Below are positions 34,334-45,217 of a DNA stretch of 64,000 nucleotides, in pieces. A program made the position numbers and the translations under genes. The stretch is from Dipteris shenzhenensis (taxonomy: Eukaryota > Polypodiophyta > Polypodiopsida > Gleicheniales), in the NCBI GenBank assembly GCA_047967505.1, contig CM106541.1; one strand, 5' to 3'. How positions within the stretch are numbered: position 1 is the stretch's first letter; each line of letters starts with the position of its first letter. A model generated the notes under the pieces. The model was not told the origin of the DNA. It searched no databases and saw only the letters and a program-made list of their open reading frames with translations.

Positions 34334-36137
34334 TCAAAAGACTGCTTGTGATAAGTGAAACAGAGGTCTCTCCCCAGCTGAGCACGGCGAAATCCTGGGT
34401 CCTGCAGGTCTCCAATCCAACACCTTCCCCTCAAATCGTCTCCTCACCCTGTCGTGCACCACCAAGAACCTCCCATTTCTTGTTTCCACTACCGCAGTTT
34501 GCTCCTCCGCACTCGTCTCCAGCACTCTATAGCTGCACCCATCTTGTATCCTCACTTGCTTCGAACCATTGCTGCCTGTAGCAGGTGAACTCTCTAGCCC
34601 CTTGATTACTTCCGCTACGACTTCATCGAAATCAAGCTCCGCCTCTGCATCGTGTAGCTTCGGTGCTTGGGCATCGACATCTTCGCCGCTAGCTAAATAA
34701 GATGTCGACGTCTGTGCTGTAAAGTTATCTCGACTGTCGAAACAATCGAAAGACGCCGCAAGCGTAGTTGTTTGTGATGGAAGGATTGCGGGAGCGGGAT
34801 CGCAATCCGTAGCAGGTCCTAACGTCGAAACCTCAGCAGAGACGTCTGAGAACGAATTCTGCAGCAGAGCGCAATCCTCCCCAGCCGCAAGCCGCAATGG
34901 AGCCTCTGAAGGTGGCTCCAGTGTGCAAACCCTCTCCGCCGTTGAGGAGATTGCTTTCTGGCCGTGGTGCTGAGTCTTCTGCTTTTTGACCTCCTGACGA
35001 TCAGCTGTGTGGCGAACGATCCAAGGATGCTCTGTAACAGAACCCAAAGACAAGCCTATTAGCAAACAGACCCAAACTTGTTCAAGCAAAGTTGGTCCTA
35101 TCCGACCACTACCGACAGTATAAGCTGCATAGCGACAGGAGGGAAGACGGAATTACCGAGCACTTGCGCAGGGGTCAGCCTCGCCTTCACATCTGGGCAT
35201 AACATTCGGCGAATCAAGTCTTTTGCAGACAGGGAAACTTCCCTCCACTGATCACCGGTAAAATCCAGCTTGCCCTGCTTGATTGCTTCAAATATACCTT
35301 GTTCCGTCTTTGCCCAGAAAGGGGGCACTCCGCTTAGGAGAATGTAAAGGATCACGCCCGCGCTCCAAACATCGATTTCCTGTGAGTACTGGCCCTGCAA
35401 CACCTCCGGCGCAATATAATAGGCGCTTCCAGCCATTCCTGTGAATTTGTCCCCTACATCACATGAACAAACCCAATTAGATTTTACGCTCTTCGAGTAT
35501 ATATTTCAGAAATCTCTGCGATGCTGATAGCATTTCTCTCAATGCAAAAACACGGAGATCCGATACCTGGCGAGAAGCGGAGGGCTAATCCAAAGTCTGC
35601 AAGCTTGATGGCAGGCGAATCCGAGTCGTCAGCCAGCAGTATGTTCTCTGGCTTGATATCCCTGTGAATCACGCCCATGCTGTGAAGGTACGCAATCGTT
35701 TCCACCAAGCTCTTCATGACCGGAGCGGCCTGGGATTCAGAGTAGCGGGTCTTCTGGACGATGCGGTGGAAGAGCTCGCCGCCACGGCAGAGCTCCATGA
35801 CGAGGTGAAAGGAGTGAGCGTCCTCGAAGACATCGAAGAGGCGGACGACGTGGGGGTGGGGGGAGAGGAGGTGCATGATGCGGATTTCGGAGAGGACATC
35901 GGCGAGGTGCAGGGGGGAAGGGAGGAGGGATTTGGGGATGGATTTACAAGCGAAGGGGAGGAGGGAGGGGAGGTGGGTAGAGAGGCGGATGATGCCGAAT
36001 TGGCCACGGCCGAGTTGGGGGCCGAGGTGGTAGAGGAGGGAGAAGGGGGAGGGAGAAGGAGGAGGAGGAGGAGGAGGAGGAGGAGCAGGAAGGGCAGAGC
36101 TGCGGCGTCGTTTGGAAGAAGCAGGGGAGGACGCCAT
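34334..36137 (-). CDS. Ser/Thr protein kinase, CDPK/PEPRK type (kinase A), three exons
   Basis: Exons 36137-35567, 35453-35157 and 35031-34334 (stop included) join to 1566 nt, 521 aa. Residues 9-12 are basic (KRRR), followed by a proline run (19-27). The kinase domain has glycine loop GRGQFG (43-48), Lys65 in [14 protein letters not shown] (catalytic Asp160), DFG (Asp181), APE (205-207) and closes with EHPWIV. The sequence is closest in style to PEPCK-related kinases (PEPKR1-like) of the CDPK superfamily, and no EF-hands follow. The 200-residue C-terminal tail is acidic/serine-rich, then has a basic segment (RVRRRFEGK) and matches nothing I know. A GT inside AAG/GTGTTGG near 34430 could be a further donor, so the 3' end is less certain. 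The start has a strong context (GCCATGG). All catalytic residues are present, so I take it as functional. Confidence 0.88.
35032..35156 (-). other. Kinase A intron 2
   Basis: On the minus strand the donor is CTCG/GTAATT and the acceptor TTACAG/AGCATCC. It is phase 1 and rebuilds L-E-H-P-W. Kinase B has its intron at the same codon, with the same donor and acceptor words. Confidence 0.88.
35454..35566 (-). other. Kinase A intron 1
   Basis: On the minus strand the donor is CCAG/GTATCGG and the acceptor TGATGTAG/GGGACAAA. The phase-1 split lies in the glycine after FSP, just past DFGLA. Kinase B has the same junction, and its intron also ends ATGTAG. Confidence 0.88.
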
Positions 36138-36189
36138 GGCGAGCTGTGTGTGAGGGAAGCAAAAGCCGCCGTTTTTTTGCCTTTCACGC

Positions 36190-36277
36190 CACGTGGTGTC
36201 TTATACCACCAGCAACCCCCGCCTCCCACGTCACTCTTCTTGCTCCTGACGGAACTTTCTCGCTCGTTGACCACGTG
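36190..36277 (-). promoter_or_regulatory. Kinase A proximal promoter with two G-boxes
   Basis: CACGTG occurs at 36190-36195 (about 55 bp from the ATG) and 36272-36277 (GACACGTGGTC on the gene strand). A weak TATA-like GGTATAAG lies near 36200-36207. G-boxes are bound by bZIP and bHLH factors in light and ABA responses; that this promoter responds so is inference. Confidence 0.55.
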
Positions 36278-36639
36278 TCAATTTTGACTTTCTACGCTTT
36301 GCCTCTGGTACTTTCTTGTTGGTCTTCGAAGTACCTTCTTTCGTCCACACAATTTTGACTCTTAGTTCGGTCATTTGACCCTCCCCCCTTTTCCACAACT
36401 GAGCTTTGCTCAACCTGCCTCATTGCTTACATCAACAATCCAAACCCCTTTCCTTCAAAGTTCCCCGGTCTGCTTCTACACGTTTCCAGAACCCCCCCTC
36501 CATTATCCATCTCATCAACATAGCGCATTTTCAGCTTTGGATGACTTCGACATGTTCATTATTTAGTTAAAGCAAACTGAGAATTTAGAAGTAAATTTGC
36601 TGCACAACTTCAAGCTAAAAGCTCAATTCAGCACAAATC

Positions 36640-37040
36640 ACCCCTCCCTACAACATCAAATACTTGAGGCTTGAAGACTAAAATGCCAATTGCACACCTA
36701 ATTTAAGCATTGCATCACAAATCACCCCACAACTACAACATCAAATACAATACATATTTTAGTTAAGAAAACAAAGGGTCTAAAAGCACGACAAACCCCT
36801 CACCCCAAAATAATGATCACCCTATGGCTACAACATCAAATGCTTCAAATATAATACGTACTTTACTTTTAAAAACAAAGAATTTAAAAGCACAAGAGAC
36901 CCCTCTCCCTTAAAATGATCACCCCACAACTACAACATCAAATGCTTTAAATACAATAGTCAAAAAGCAAAGAATTTGAGACACCTCACCCCACCCCATG
37001 GGTACTACATCAAATGCTTCAAATTCCCACGCCACTTGAG
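36640..37040 (-). repeat. Upstream array of kinase A, about 82-102-bp units
   Basis: The word ACATCAAAT preceded by CTACA recurs at about 36653, 36738, 36833, 36935 and 37017, mostly with GATCACCCC upstream and a TGCTTCAAAT-type tail. On the gene strand each unit reads ATTTGATGTTGTAG then GGGTGATCA. It starts about 500 bp upstream of the kinase A ATG. A related array lies upstream of kinase B. Confidence 0.8.
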
Positions 37041-37240
37041 CATATATACGGAAAGATCCAATCCACACCATCCTTACAAAAGTCCACATGAGTAAGGACA
37101 AAAGGCTCTCTTTGTATGTAACGCTTCTGTGTATTAAAAAGGCAAAAATTATATGCGTGTAATGGTAATATCCAGATATATAACCACTAAGACTTCATCC
37201 TCATATATTTAATTACCATTTTGCAATTAGGAAACTCAAG

Positions 37241-37700
37241 TTGCACAATAGAAATAGTCTTAAGAGAATACATAGTGCTACCTACAAGGAAATGCGTTTT
37301 CTGTGTAACAAACTATGCACATGCACACACTCTAGCCCTATAGCAATCGAGCAAGTGGCCACCACTAATAGATTGGTTAAGGAGGATTGGCCAAGCCATC
37401 AATGGCTTTTACCCGTTCGCAAGGATGCATTCTAGGCTAACAGTCAATGAGAAAAACATTGATTCTTATTTCTCTTCCAATATCACAACACTTTTTGTAT
37501 AGAGTAAGTCAACATCTCCATAGCTATACAATCTACTTCTATGTAGAGCATGCATGCACGCACACACACACGTTCATGTGTGCACATACGTGCACACACA
37601 CACACACTCACTCACTCAGAATTACACCCATGCACATGCATGGCACATGCACACCATGTTCCTTATGCTTTCCAATTATGTTTGCTAAGCTAGTATTGTT
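37241..37700 (+). repeat. Dispersed repeat with CA-rich core (copy 1)
   Basis: The segment around 37345-37430 (TTGGCCAAGCCAT, then AAGGATGCATTC) and the CA/TG microsatellite at 37557-37650, followed by CCAATTATGTTTGCTAAG, resemble 45713-46250 in the same orientation and order. No coding capacity or termini are seen. Confidence 0.65.
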
Positions 37701-38337
37701 ATATGAAAGAGAGGAAAACATGTTTTGTGTGTTCTACTTTGCATGTTGTTCCTACACTGGGGGTTGGTTGATACTCCTTCCTCATTACTTCACAACACAA
37801 TGGGAAGAATGGGGTTCAACATCATCTCTTTTTTATCTATTCATTGTAGACATACTTGCTTCCAATAAAATCAAAAGCCATCCCTTGGCGAGTCTCACAA
37901 AATATTGAACCCATATGGAATATCTGAGGAATATCTACAATCTCCAATCCACAATCACCATTAAGAATCATATTTCGGAGTTGCAAGCATGTCCCAAGCA
38001 ATCACCCATCATTATTATGTAGTAAACAAGTGTCCTTGAATTAACATATACTATTGATGATGTCATCAATTATGACTTGTCTTTGTCTATTTCTAATCTC
38101 TCTCTCTCTTCTTCCTCTTCTCTCTTTGCATGATCAATTAATTTATAAAAGCTTTCTAGAACCTTATTTTCTTCTCCCCTATAAGCAAAGACATTATGAT
38201 CAACTTGATGAAAGTTCTAAGTTCAGGAACAAGGAATGATAAAGTTATAGGAAAAAAATTACTTTCATAATTTTGAAAGCCATATAGAAAGGAATAAGTC
38301 ACTCCATTTAGCTTGATTAAGGGTATTCTTGAACCAT
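37701..38337. other. No gene seen
   Basis: This is unstructured sequence. Open frames here end in low-complexity Ser/Leu stretches and match nothing. Confidence 0.4.
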
Positions 38338-38339
38338 GG

Positions 38340-38636
38340 CCTTCTAGTCTACACACTTTAGGAGCGCAAGCCTTCTAGTCTACACACTTTAGGAGCCTCA
38401 CCATGTGCTCTTTAATTCTAATATAATTTTATGTATTCATGAACATGAACAAATCATTAGCATTTCCAAAAGCATAACAAATTATTAACATTTCAAAAGC
38501 ATGATAACACTATAAAAAATAAGCAATTTAGTTTTAACATTGAATGTAGAAAAACCTACTCAATGGACTCATTTGATATTTCTTCCATTGAAAGTAGTGA
38601 AACCTACTCAATGGACTCATTTGATATTTCGTCCAA
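38340..38636. repeat. Two small tandem duplications
   Basis: One has a 31-bp period (CCTTCTAGTCTACACACTTT at 38340 and 38371). The other has a 48-bp period (CCTACTCAATGGACTCATTT within units starting about 38540 and 38588). Both are near-identical doublets, suggesting recent slippage or repair events. Confidence 0.88.
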
Positions 38637-40400
38637 TGATAGTGCTTCAAATAATACTCTCCTCAATACTAATTAGATGTGACTTTCATCTTTGATCCTT
38701 GCATGCTCTTCCATGAGGAAGGGCTTCATGTCCTCTGCTAATGATTCAACATGCACAACTTCTTTACTCTTGATCCAGCAAGAAGGTTCAATGTAACCAC
38801 TTGCTTTCTTCTATCATATCACCTCCAACTATTTCCACTTTGTGAAACACTATCTATTAAGTTCCAAATTTCACATGTTTGCGAAAGCAAGCTAAAATAT
38901 GTTATCATATTCTTTTAACATATCACTTGGACAAGCTTTGCCTCTCTCTAATGTAAAGGATATGCTAGCCTCCACCAATAATGAAGCCTTAAATTCAAAT
39001 TTTGCAATATCTTCATTACATGTAGTTGCAAACTCATTATAATTTAAGTGAACTCACTCTATCATGGTCATGGCTTTTCTATAACTATTATGATCGTTAT
39101 TATGATCAAATGCAAGAAGCTTGGCTTCCTCATTTGTCAACCGTACAAATGCTTTACAACCACAAACCTTATGATAAGGATTATTTGGATACCCTAAATG
39201 CAATTGCTACTTTTCTTCAGCTAAATGTGATCTATCAAGAACGTAATACATGTATTCATTTGCTTCTATTCTATCAAATGATTGCCTAGAAGAACATTGT
39301 ATAGGATTAATTAAATGACCCACTCCACAAGTATTGCATGAGGATTGCTCTACATCCTTCCCTTTATATTTTCAACTTGCTTGGAATAATGCTTGCATAT
39401 TTCAAGCGGATGTACTCCTATTGATGGATCAACAGATGGACGAAGAGCCCAATTGATATCCAAGAAGAATGTTTGGTGATCAACCAATTTTCTCGTTCCA
39501 TCTTTGCACATATTTAATTATGTTTGGTATCAATGGTTCTATTAGTTATAGATGCTCATGTTGCTCCTACATTGCTACTCTCTTCTTCATCTTTTGATGG
39601 TATTTGCAAAATGACTTTCATTCCCTGCCCTTCATGAAATAGGCTTTTTTAATCAACTCCATTCTTGGAGGATGGCCCTTTTACTCTAATTGCAATAAGA
39701 GGGGTAATAGTATTACTCATAGATAATGATCCTTGTCAAGAATATTTCCCAAATATTTCCTCTTAACTAGTTTTGTAGTTCTAGTAGTAATAGACTGTCC
39801 AGGTGCCAATAAGTCTTCTTGAGAATTCGGAACAAAACTTACATTTACTAATTTATCCTCTTCATCGTCTGTCTTTATGATCTTCAGCACTTTCACTATA
39901 TGATTGTTGCAAAATTCTCTATTTGCATTGTTGGATATGTAGCCACATCTTATACAAGAGAATAAAATAATAAATATCACCCAAATTTTCTAAATATACA
40001 AAATAAACCAAAAGACCGAGATAATTTAAAGATCAATTGATTATCGCATGGCCTTCCATGACCTGTGCAATCTCATCTTGAATTCCTTTTTTTGGTTTAA
40101 AACGACACAACTTAATCACAATGACAAAATTAAATAGTACAAAAAAGAGAGGAAAATCGATCTCCTAACTCGGGAAGGAGAAAACAACATAACGTAGAGA
40201 GTCTGGGTCAACCCATGCCTAATAAAACCTAATGGAGTATAGGAGACTTTCTTCCAAAATGTTTTAGTGTTCTAGATACTTAGATCTCGATGATCTCTTT
40301 GTGAAGCAAACCTACTCCACGCAACAAATCTTTCTCATACTTCCATATGTGTAGGATAATCACAGCCCTTATCAACTACCAAACACCATAGGGCACATTA
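38637..40400. other. No recognised gene
   Basis: A minus-strand 87-residue frame at 39717-39980 (ending KLVKRKYLGNILDKDHYL) and a plus-strand frame at 39026-39289 are the only open stretches. I recognise neither. Confidence 0.35.
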
Positions 40401-40737
40401 TTTAACTTAACCCTTATCTCCAAGGATAGCTTGCTTCCAAGTAAAGTAGTGATAAATAGAAAAACTTTCAAACCACTTGTATGCTTTTTGCCAGACATCT
40501 CGAATAGCTAGGAATTCCCATGAATATATGCATAGAGTTTTCTTCTTAATGTTGCACAAATGGAATAATGGAGAAATCTTATACTTCCAATTAACCAACC
40601 TGGATTCAACAAGCAAGTTACTCACAATGACCTTCCGTAGCATTAAGTTGAGTTTAGAAGAAGGAGTTGCCTTCCAAACCCTTAATAATCTATGTCTCCA
40701 AATTGCAACATTGTAAAAGGGGGCATGAGCAATCTAT

Positions 40738-40893
40738 TGATCACAAGCCATGGAGGCAACCCAATGAGAAATTGGCTTCTTGAAATCCTTTAGAGAGCAC
40801 ATCTACTCATTGATCAATTCACTGATCACAAGCCATGGATACAACCCAATGAGAAACTGGCTTCTTGAAATCCTTTAGAGAGAACCTCTACAA
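40738..40893. repeat. 85-bp tandem duplication in the LINE tail
   Basis: TGATCACAAGCCATGGA begins at 40738 and 40823, each followed by CAACCCAATGAGAAA and TTGGCTTCTTGAAATCC (CTGG in the second copy). Confidence 0.85.
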
Positions 40894-40970
40894 AAGTTTA
40901 CCAAAAAATGAGCCTAAAAACCTTTATAATCATATGAAAATCTAAAGGGTTGTTTATTCGGTGAACTATC

Positions 40971-41304
40971 TGTAGGAGCCCATAGGATAGAATAGATGCA
41001 TCTTGCAAGAGGTGTGAGAGCACAATGAAAGCAATATGGTAGATCTCTATTATGATTGTGAGAGAGAAGACTCTCTTTTATAGAAAGGGGGAGAAGGTAA
41101 TACCTTCCCTACATAGTGGCAATCAGCCCCTACATCAGTGGGAATCAATCCCTACATCAATGGGATTGCCTTTGTCTTACATCATCACTTAGGTCACACA
41201 CTAGACACATCATAGCACTTGATGTGCCTTTACAACACACATGTGACTCCCCTAAATGCACACATGCACCATAGAGCAAGCCCTTGATCATGCTTATCCC
41301 AACA
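40971..41304 (-). repeat. 3' LTR of the TR-GAG-like element
   Basis: 334 bp, running from TGTAGGAGCC to CCCAACA on the plus strand, preceded by the CTATC target site and followed by the C-rich complement of the polypurine tract. Confidence 0.93.
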
Positions 41305-41316
41305 AACCCCCCTCAA
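41305..41316 (-). promoter_or_regulatory. Polypurine tract of the TR-GAG-like element
   Basis: The minus strand reads TTGAGGGGGGTT immediately before the TGTTGGG start of the 3' LTR. Confidence 0.85.
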
Positions 41317-41353
41317 GGGATTGCCTCTTGCAGTGTCAAGGATTCATCTAGTC

Positions 41354-42224
41354 TCATAGTTTCTCATGCCATCTCATGGTGGTCAGCATAGTCTTCATCA
41401 TGTGGAGACTCATCAAATGAAAGTAGATTGATGGTTTCTGACTTTGTAGCTTCTTCCTTTTTGGCTCTATAATACTTTTCATGGTGATTGTTTTTGCCAC
41501 AATGTTGCATGGATTGATCTTGAAGCAATCTTTTGAGAGGTGATTAGTCTTCCCACAATGTTTGCAAGGTGAAAACTTGCCCCTTTGAATTTTTATGGCA
41601 TAGGTTGTGTCATTGCCTCTCTGGTAGGCTGTGTCATTGCCTCTCTGGAGTTCCATGTGTCTTTCTTCTTCTTGAAGAGCAGTAATAAGACCTTCAAGAG
41701 TAGGATTAGGAAGATTTTTCAGCAACATGATCATAATCTTCAGGCATACTTTTGAGCAATACTGCCATTGCATCATCTGTAGTGATTAGAGAGTTGATAG
41801 AAGCAAGTTGAGTCATGAGACTCTCCATATAATTAACATGGGCAACCAAAGGAGTGCCACTAGCCATCTTCAATTCAAAGAAAGCAATCTTAAGTGACAA
41901 TTTTGAGATGTGAGAGCTAGCACCAAAAATAATGTCAAGCTTTTGCCAAGCTTCAGAAGGAGACTCTAAATCAGAAATGTGATGAATATAGTCATGTCCT
42001 AAGCCAAGAGCAATGATGCCATGGGCTTTCTCCTCTCTAGCAGGATCTCTTGCCGAATGTGTCAGAGCTGAGGATTCTCTAGCATTAGAGGTTGTTGAAG
42101 AAGTAGTTGAAGCAGGTTTGACAAGCCCCCAGAGGTTTTCCCTCATCAATGCAAACTTAATCTTCATCTGCCATGTGTGAAATCCTTTACCATTGAACTT
42201 ATCCATATTCAAGATGGTAGCCAT
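41354..42224 (-). pseudogene. Copia-type gag with one frameshift
   Basis: The frame from 42224 starts MATILNMDKFNGKGFHTWQM and contains LWGLVKPA, SEAWQKLDIIFG and LLKSMPEDYDHV, the capsid-type gag of Ty1/copia elements. At a run of five A/T (41715-41719) the frame changes. The other frame continues with NPTLEGLITALQEEERHME and a complete CCHC knuckle (CKHCGKTNHLSKDC), ending by 41354. A small internal repeat encodes QRGNDTAYQRGNDTTY. A single indel in a homopolymer separates the two parts, so the loss is recent or a sequence error. Gag would form the particle for RNA packaging. Confidence 0.9.
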
Positions 42225-43089
42225 GAGAGGGTCTAACCCAAAATGGGCAGTGTCTACTCTCTTACAAGGCTAGAAAGAGTTGAAGAGCTTCAAAATACAA
42301 GCATTTAGAGTAGCAAAGGCTTGTAACCAAATTCCATACTACAAAACATAATGGAAATGATGCTTTCACTTGCATGCTTCATAGAGGTGGCTAAATGAAA
42401 GCATTCCAAGCAAATCCAAGTGTAGCAACTTAAAGCAAAGCTATAGCCATAGTTGTACTGAAGCTATTCAATACTTTAAAACATCAAAAATGCTAAAGTA
42501 GCATCTAATGTAGCATCAAACTCACAACATTGTCAAAACCATCCAAAACAGAGACCAGAACTTGGAGGGTGCAATTCTCATAGCTCATAGCTCTATTCAA
42601 GGGGACTTTTATGCAGGAAGAAGGGCCTTATACTAGAGAAGGGCTACCAGCAAGGAGAGGCAAAATGTCGCATCATGTCGCCATAGCCAGTAGCTTTAAA
42701 GTCGACTGGTTTTTTTGTTGTTTCTCCTTCCTTGGTGGACCATTTCCTTCAAATCTGGACAAGAGCTAGCTCATACTGTTGTGCAAGCTTGGCTCAGAGG
42801 AACTTTGGAATGGCTACTCCTGCAAGTCGCATTGTAAGAAAAGGCGTAAGGGAGTTTGAGTGTTGGCATTTCACATACAGTTAAAATTTCACCAAAAGCT
42901 TGCAGCTGGAAGTTCGCCCATACAAGAGGAGTTTGCAGCTTAGAGGGTTTGGGCAATGGTCGTTTGTAGGCAGAGAACAGAGCTCTCAAAGATTTGGGAA
43001 GAAGGAGGAAAATGGAGAAGATGAAGAAATTTGTAGTTTATGCTAGAGATAGCATCTAATGCTAGGCTAGGCTAGATCTAGAACCTAAA
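42225..43089 (-). other. Leader of the TR-GAG-like element
   Basis: A non-coding stretch of about 865 bp between the primer-binding site and the gag start. It may hold the packaging signal. No further motif was recognised. Confidence 0.6.
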
Positions 43090-43101
43090 GCTTCGATACC
43101 A
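43090..43101 (-). promoter_or_regulatory. Primer-binding site of the TR-GAG-like element
   Basis: The minus strand reads TGGTATCGAAGC, two bases past the 5' LTR. It differs slightly from the usual TGGTATCAGAGC initiator-Met site. Confidence 0.8.
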
Positions 43102-43103
43102 TT

Positions 43104-43447
43104 TGTAGGATCCCGTAGGATAGAATAGATGCATCTTGCAAGAGGTGTGAGAGCACAATGAAAGCAATATGGTAGATCTATATTATGATTGTGAGAGAGA
43201 AGACTCTCTTTTATAGAAAGGGGGAGAAGGTAATACCTTCCCTACATAGTGGTAATCAACCCCTACATCAGTGGGAATCAATCCCTACATCAGTGGGATT
43301 GCCTTTGTCTTACATCATCACTTAGGTCACACACTAGACACATCATAGCACTTGATGTGCCTTTACAACACACACAAACACACGTGTGACTCCCCTAGAT
43401 GCACACATGCACCATAGAGCAAGCCCTTGATCATAGTTACCCTAACA
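43104..43447 (-). repeat. 5' LTR of the TR-GAG-like element
   Basis: 344 bp, running from TGTAGGATCC to CCTAACA on the plus strand, followed by CTATC. It is 10 bp longer than its partner through an extra ACACAAACAC-type stretch. Confidence 0.93.
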
Positions 43448-44619
43448 CTATCTTTGATTCTATCCAACAATATTTGCATAACATTTTTCTCCCCATCTGA
43501 GAATAAAAGATGTACAATTGCCTCTATAGGTAGCCAATTCCCTATACGAGGGTCCCACACATCCTAGAAAGTCTATACTCCTTTGCTAAAGAGTTTCCTA
43601 ACTATCCTTGGGTGTATTTTAATGACAATAGGTCCCACCTTTGGGTGTATTCAAAATGACAAGCGGTCCCTCCTTTAAGAAACAACCACAAATATCTTCC
43701 CAGAGAGCCATTGCCATGAAAAGATCTTAGAACAAGCCAGTAACATCTATAAGTTTTGATTTTCCAAAACCTCCAACAACTTTGAAAGCAATTAAGATTG
43801 TGGAACCTTGATTTGAACATCAAAGAGGACTAAGTCTTGCCAAGGACCATTAACACCCTATGGTCCCTTCCTACAAACCCAATATACTAACAAGAAAGCT
43901 TGGCTGAGGGTTGATTATACCCTAATTTCAAAAGTGACATAGGACATAGGCAATCACATTTATCCTTCATTCCCTCCAAACTGAGGCTACCATCTACATT
44001 TGATAGGACAACCAGATCCCATGAGAATGCATGCCATTGATCCTTCCAAAGAAATGCCCATACATACCCATCCAGTTTAAGTCTTTCTAAAAAAGGGACA
44101 TTTTTAAAGAACATACACAGCAAAGGAAGACATAATATGGTTGGCAACAATAACTCTCCCCATAAACAATAATTTCTCACAAGCATGTGTGTGCGTGGGC
44201 CTGTCATTGTCCTTCGACCAACACATAAGCACCAATCATACATCACCAACTTGAATCCTTCTTAAAACTTAGGATAGCTGAGCCCCCCATGAGGGCTTGC
44301 CCTAAACAACTAACATTTCCAACTCTTTGCCCTTAGCCATAGACAAAACTGTATATTTAATTTCAACATTGGAGAAGGGAGATTGTAATCACAATGCCTT
44401 ATGAGGCAAGGAATTTCATTGAAGATTGGTAAGGAAGCACCCATGGGATGAGGATGAAACATGTCCTTATCATCCCAGAATAGTTCATCTTGGTACATGT
44501 CAAGAAAATTATGGAAAACATAATGAATGCTACCTGCAAAACATTGAGCATGCACTAGAGCAAGAGGAGATGGTGATCATGATTAAGCCTTTCATGTTTG
44601 TCCTATCAACATAAATGAT

Positions 44620-45080
44620 TTATCTTGATGAGGCTGATTCCATTATGCAATGTGTCTAAATATGGGAGATGTGGGGAGGGTGCTCTTCCCTCAACTACCG
44701 AGCCACCCTAGGATGATCTCTCTACTATAAAACACTATCAAGGCAAGGGCTTCATGTATCCACAAGGCCTTATATGCCTTCTACTATACATTCGAGACAC
44801 CACAAGGCCTTATATGCCTTCTACTATACATCCGAGATACCACAAGGCCTTATATGCATGATTAAACTCAATGTATACTGCACAACCTCCTTATATGCAT
44901 GATTATCTAATCTACCAAGATACCACAAGGCCTTATCTCAATGGTGATCACGATTAACCTCAACCATGACAACCCCACAACGTACGCCATAGGCTAGTAT
45001 TGCCAATGAACCTCATTTGTGTGGTTCTAACACAAATGAGGTTAGTATTGCCGATGAACCTCATTTGTGTGGTTCTAACA
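44620..45080 (-). repeat. Possible LTR with 40- and 48-bp internal repeats
   Basis: On the minus strand it starts TGTTAG right after a purine tract. It contains two 48-bp direct repeats with CCTCATTTGTGTGGTTC (to 44996), a 14-bp hairpin (45009-45022/45030-45043), and three or four 40-bp units starting CACAAGGCCTTATATGC (44761, 44801, 44841). The left end is uncertain. Confidence 0.5.
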
Positions 45081-45217
45081 CCCTCCCTCAATAGGGAGGT
45101 TATCTAATTAGAGGTGTATATTCCCATCTAGCTTACCAAATGTTGGAATGCAAGGTGGGAGCTAACACCGCTACATTTAATTATTGTGAGCAAGGAAGAT
45201 CTTGCTTTGTGATACCA
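45081..45217 (-). mobile_element. Very short PPT-to-PBS interior (TRIM-like) of a small LTR element
   Basis: The minus strand carries TGGTATCACAAAGC (45204-45217) directly after CCAACA, that is, an LTR end plus primer-binding site. About 110 bp later comes ATTGAGGGAGGG (45081-45092) just before TGTTAG. Two LTR junctions separated by only 137 bp would fit a TRIM. The right-hand LTR (from 45218) does not visibly match the left one, so this may be the remnant of a larger, deleted copia element. Confidence 0.4.

Larger units (their letters stand above)
40971..43447 (-). mobile_element. Complete gag-only LTR retrotransposon (TR-GAG-like)
   Basis: Two LTRs (40971-41304 and 43104-43447) flank a 1.8-kb interior. 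The target-site duplication is CTATC at 40966-40970 and 43448-43452. On the minus strand the order is 5' LTR, primer-binding site (43090-43101), leader, a single copia-type gag with CCHC knuckle, polypurine tract (41305-41316) and 3' LTR. There is no protease, integrase, RT or RNase H, so mobility would need enzymes from an autonomous copia element. By my reading the LTRs differ at roughly a dozen positions plus a 10-bp indel in a CA-rich run, so the insertion is younger than its surroundings. It sits inside a LINE relic. Confidence 0.92.
40400..44610 (-). mobile_element. Degenerate LINE split by the LTR element at 40971-43447
   Basis: To the right of the nested element, minus-strand segments at 44610-43480 read like a plant LINE after RT (PTILCLPLLCMFFKNVPFLE, LKLDGYVWAFLWKD, then Trp/Leu-rich tail). 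To the left, 40760-40407 continues as a zf-RVT-like tail (LFHLCNIKKKTLCIYSWEFL). Removing 40971-43447 and one CTATC copy restores continuity. No endonuclease, RT catalytic motifs or poly(A) end were found. Confidence 0.6.

Noticed and set aside
35664-36287. A 207-residue plus-strand open frame opposite kinase A exon 1
   Set aside because: It is the antisense of the GC-rich, proline-coding first exon. The minus strand has all kinase motifs.
44761-44880. 40-bp regular repeats considered as a CRISPR array
   Set aside because: Units are contiguous with no unique spacers, and the context is a plant nuclear LTR-like sequence.
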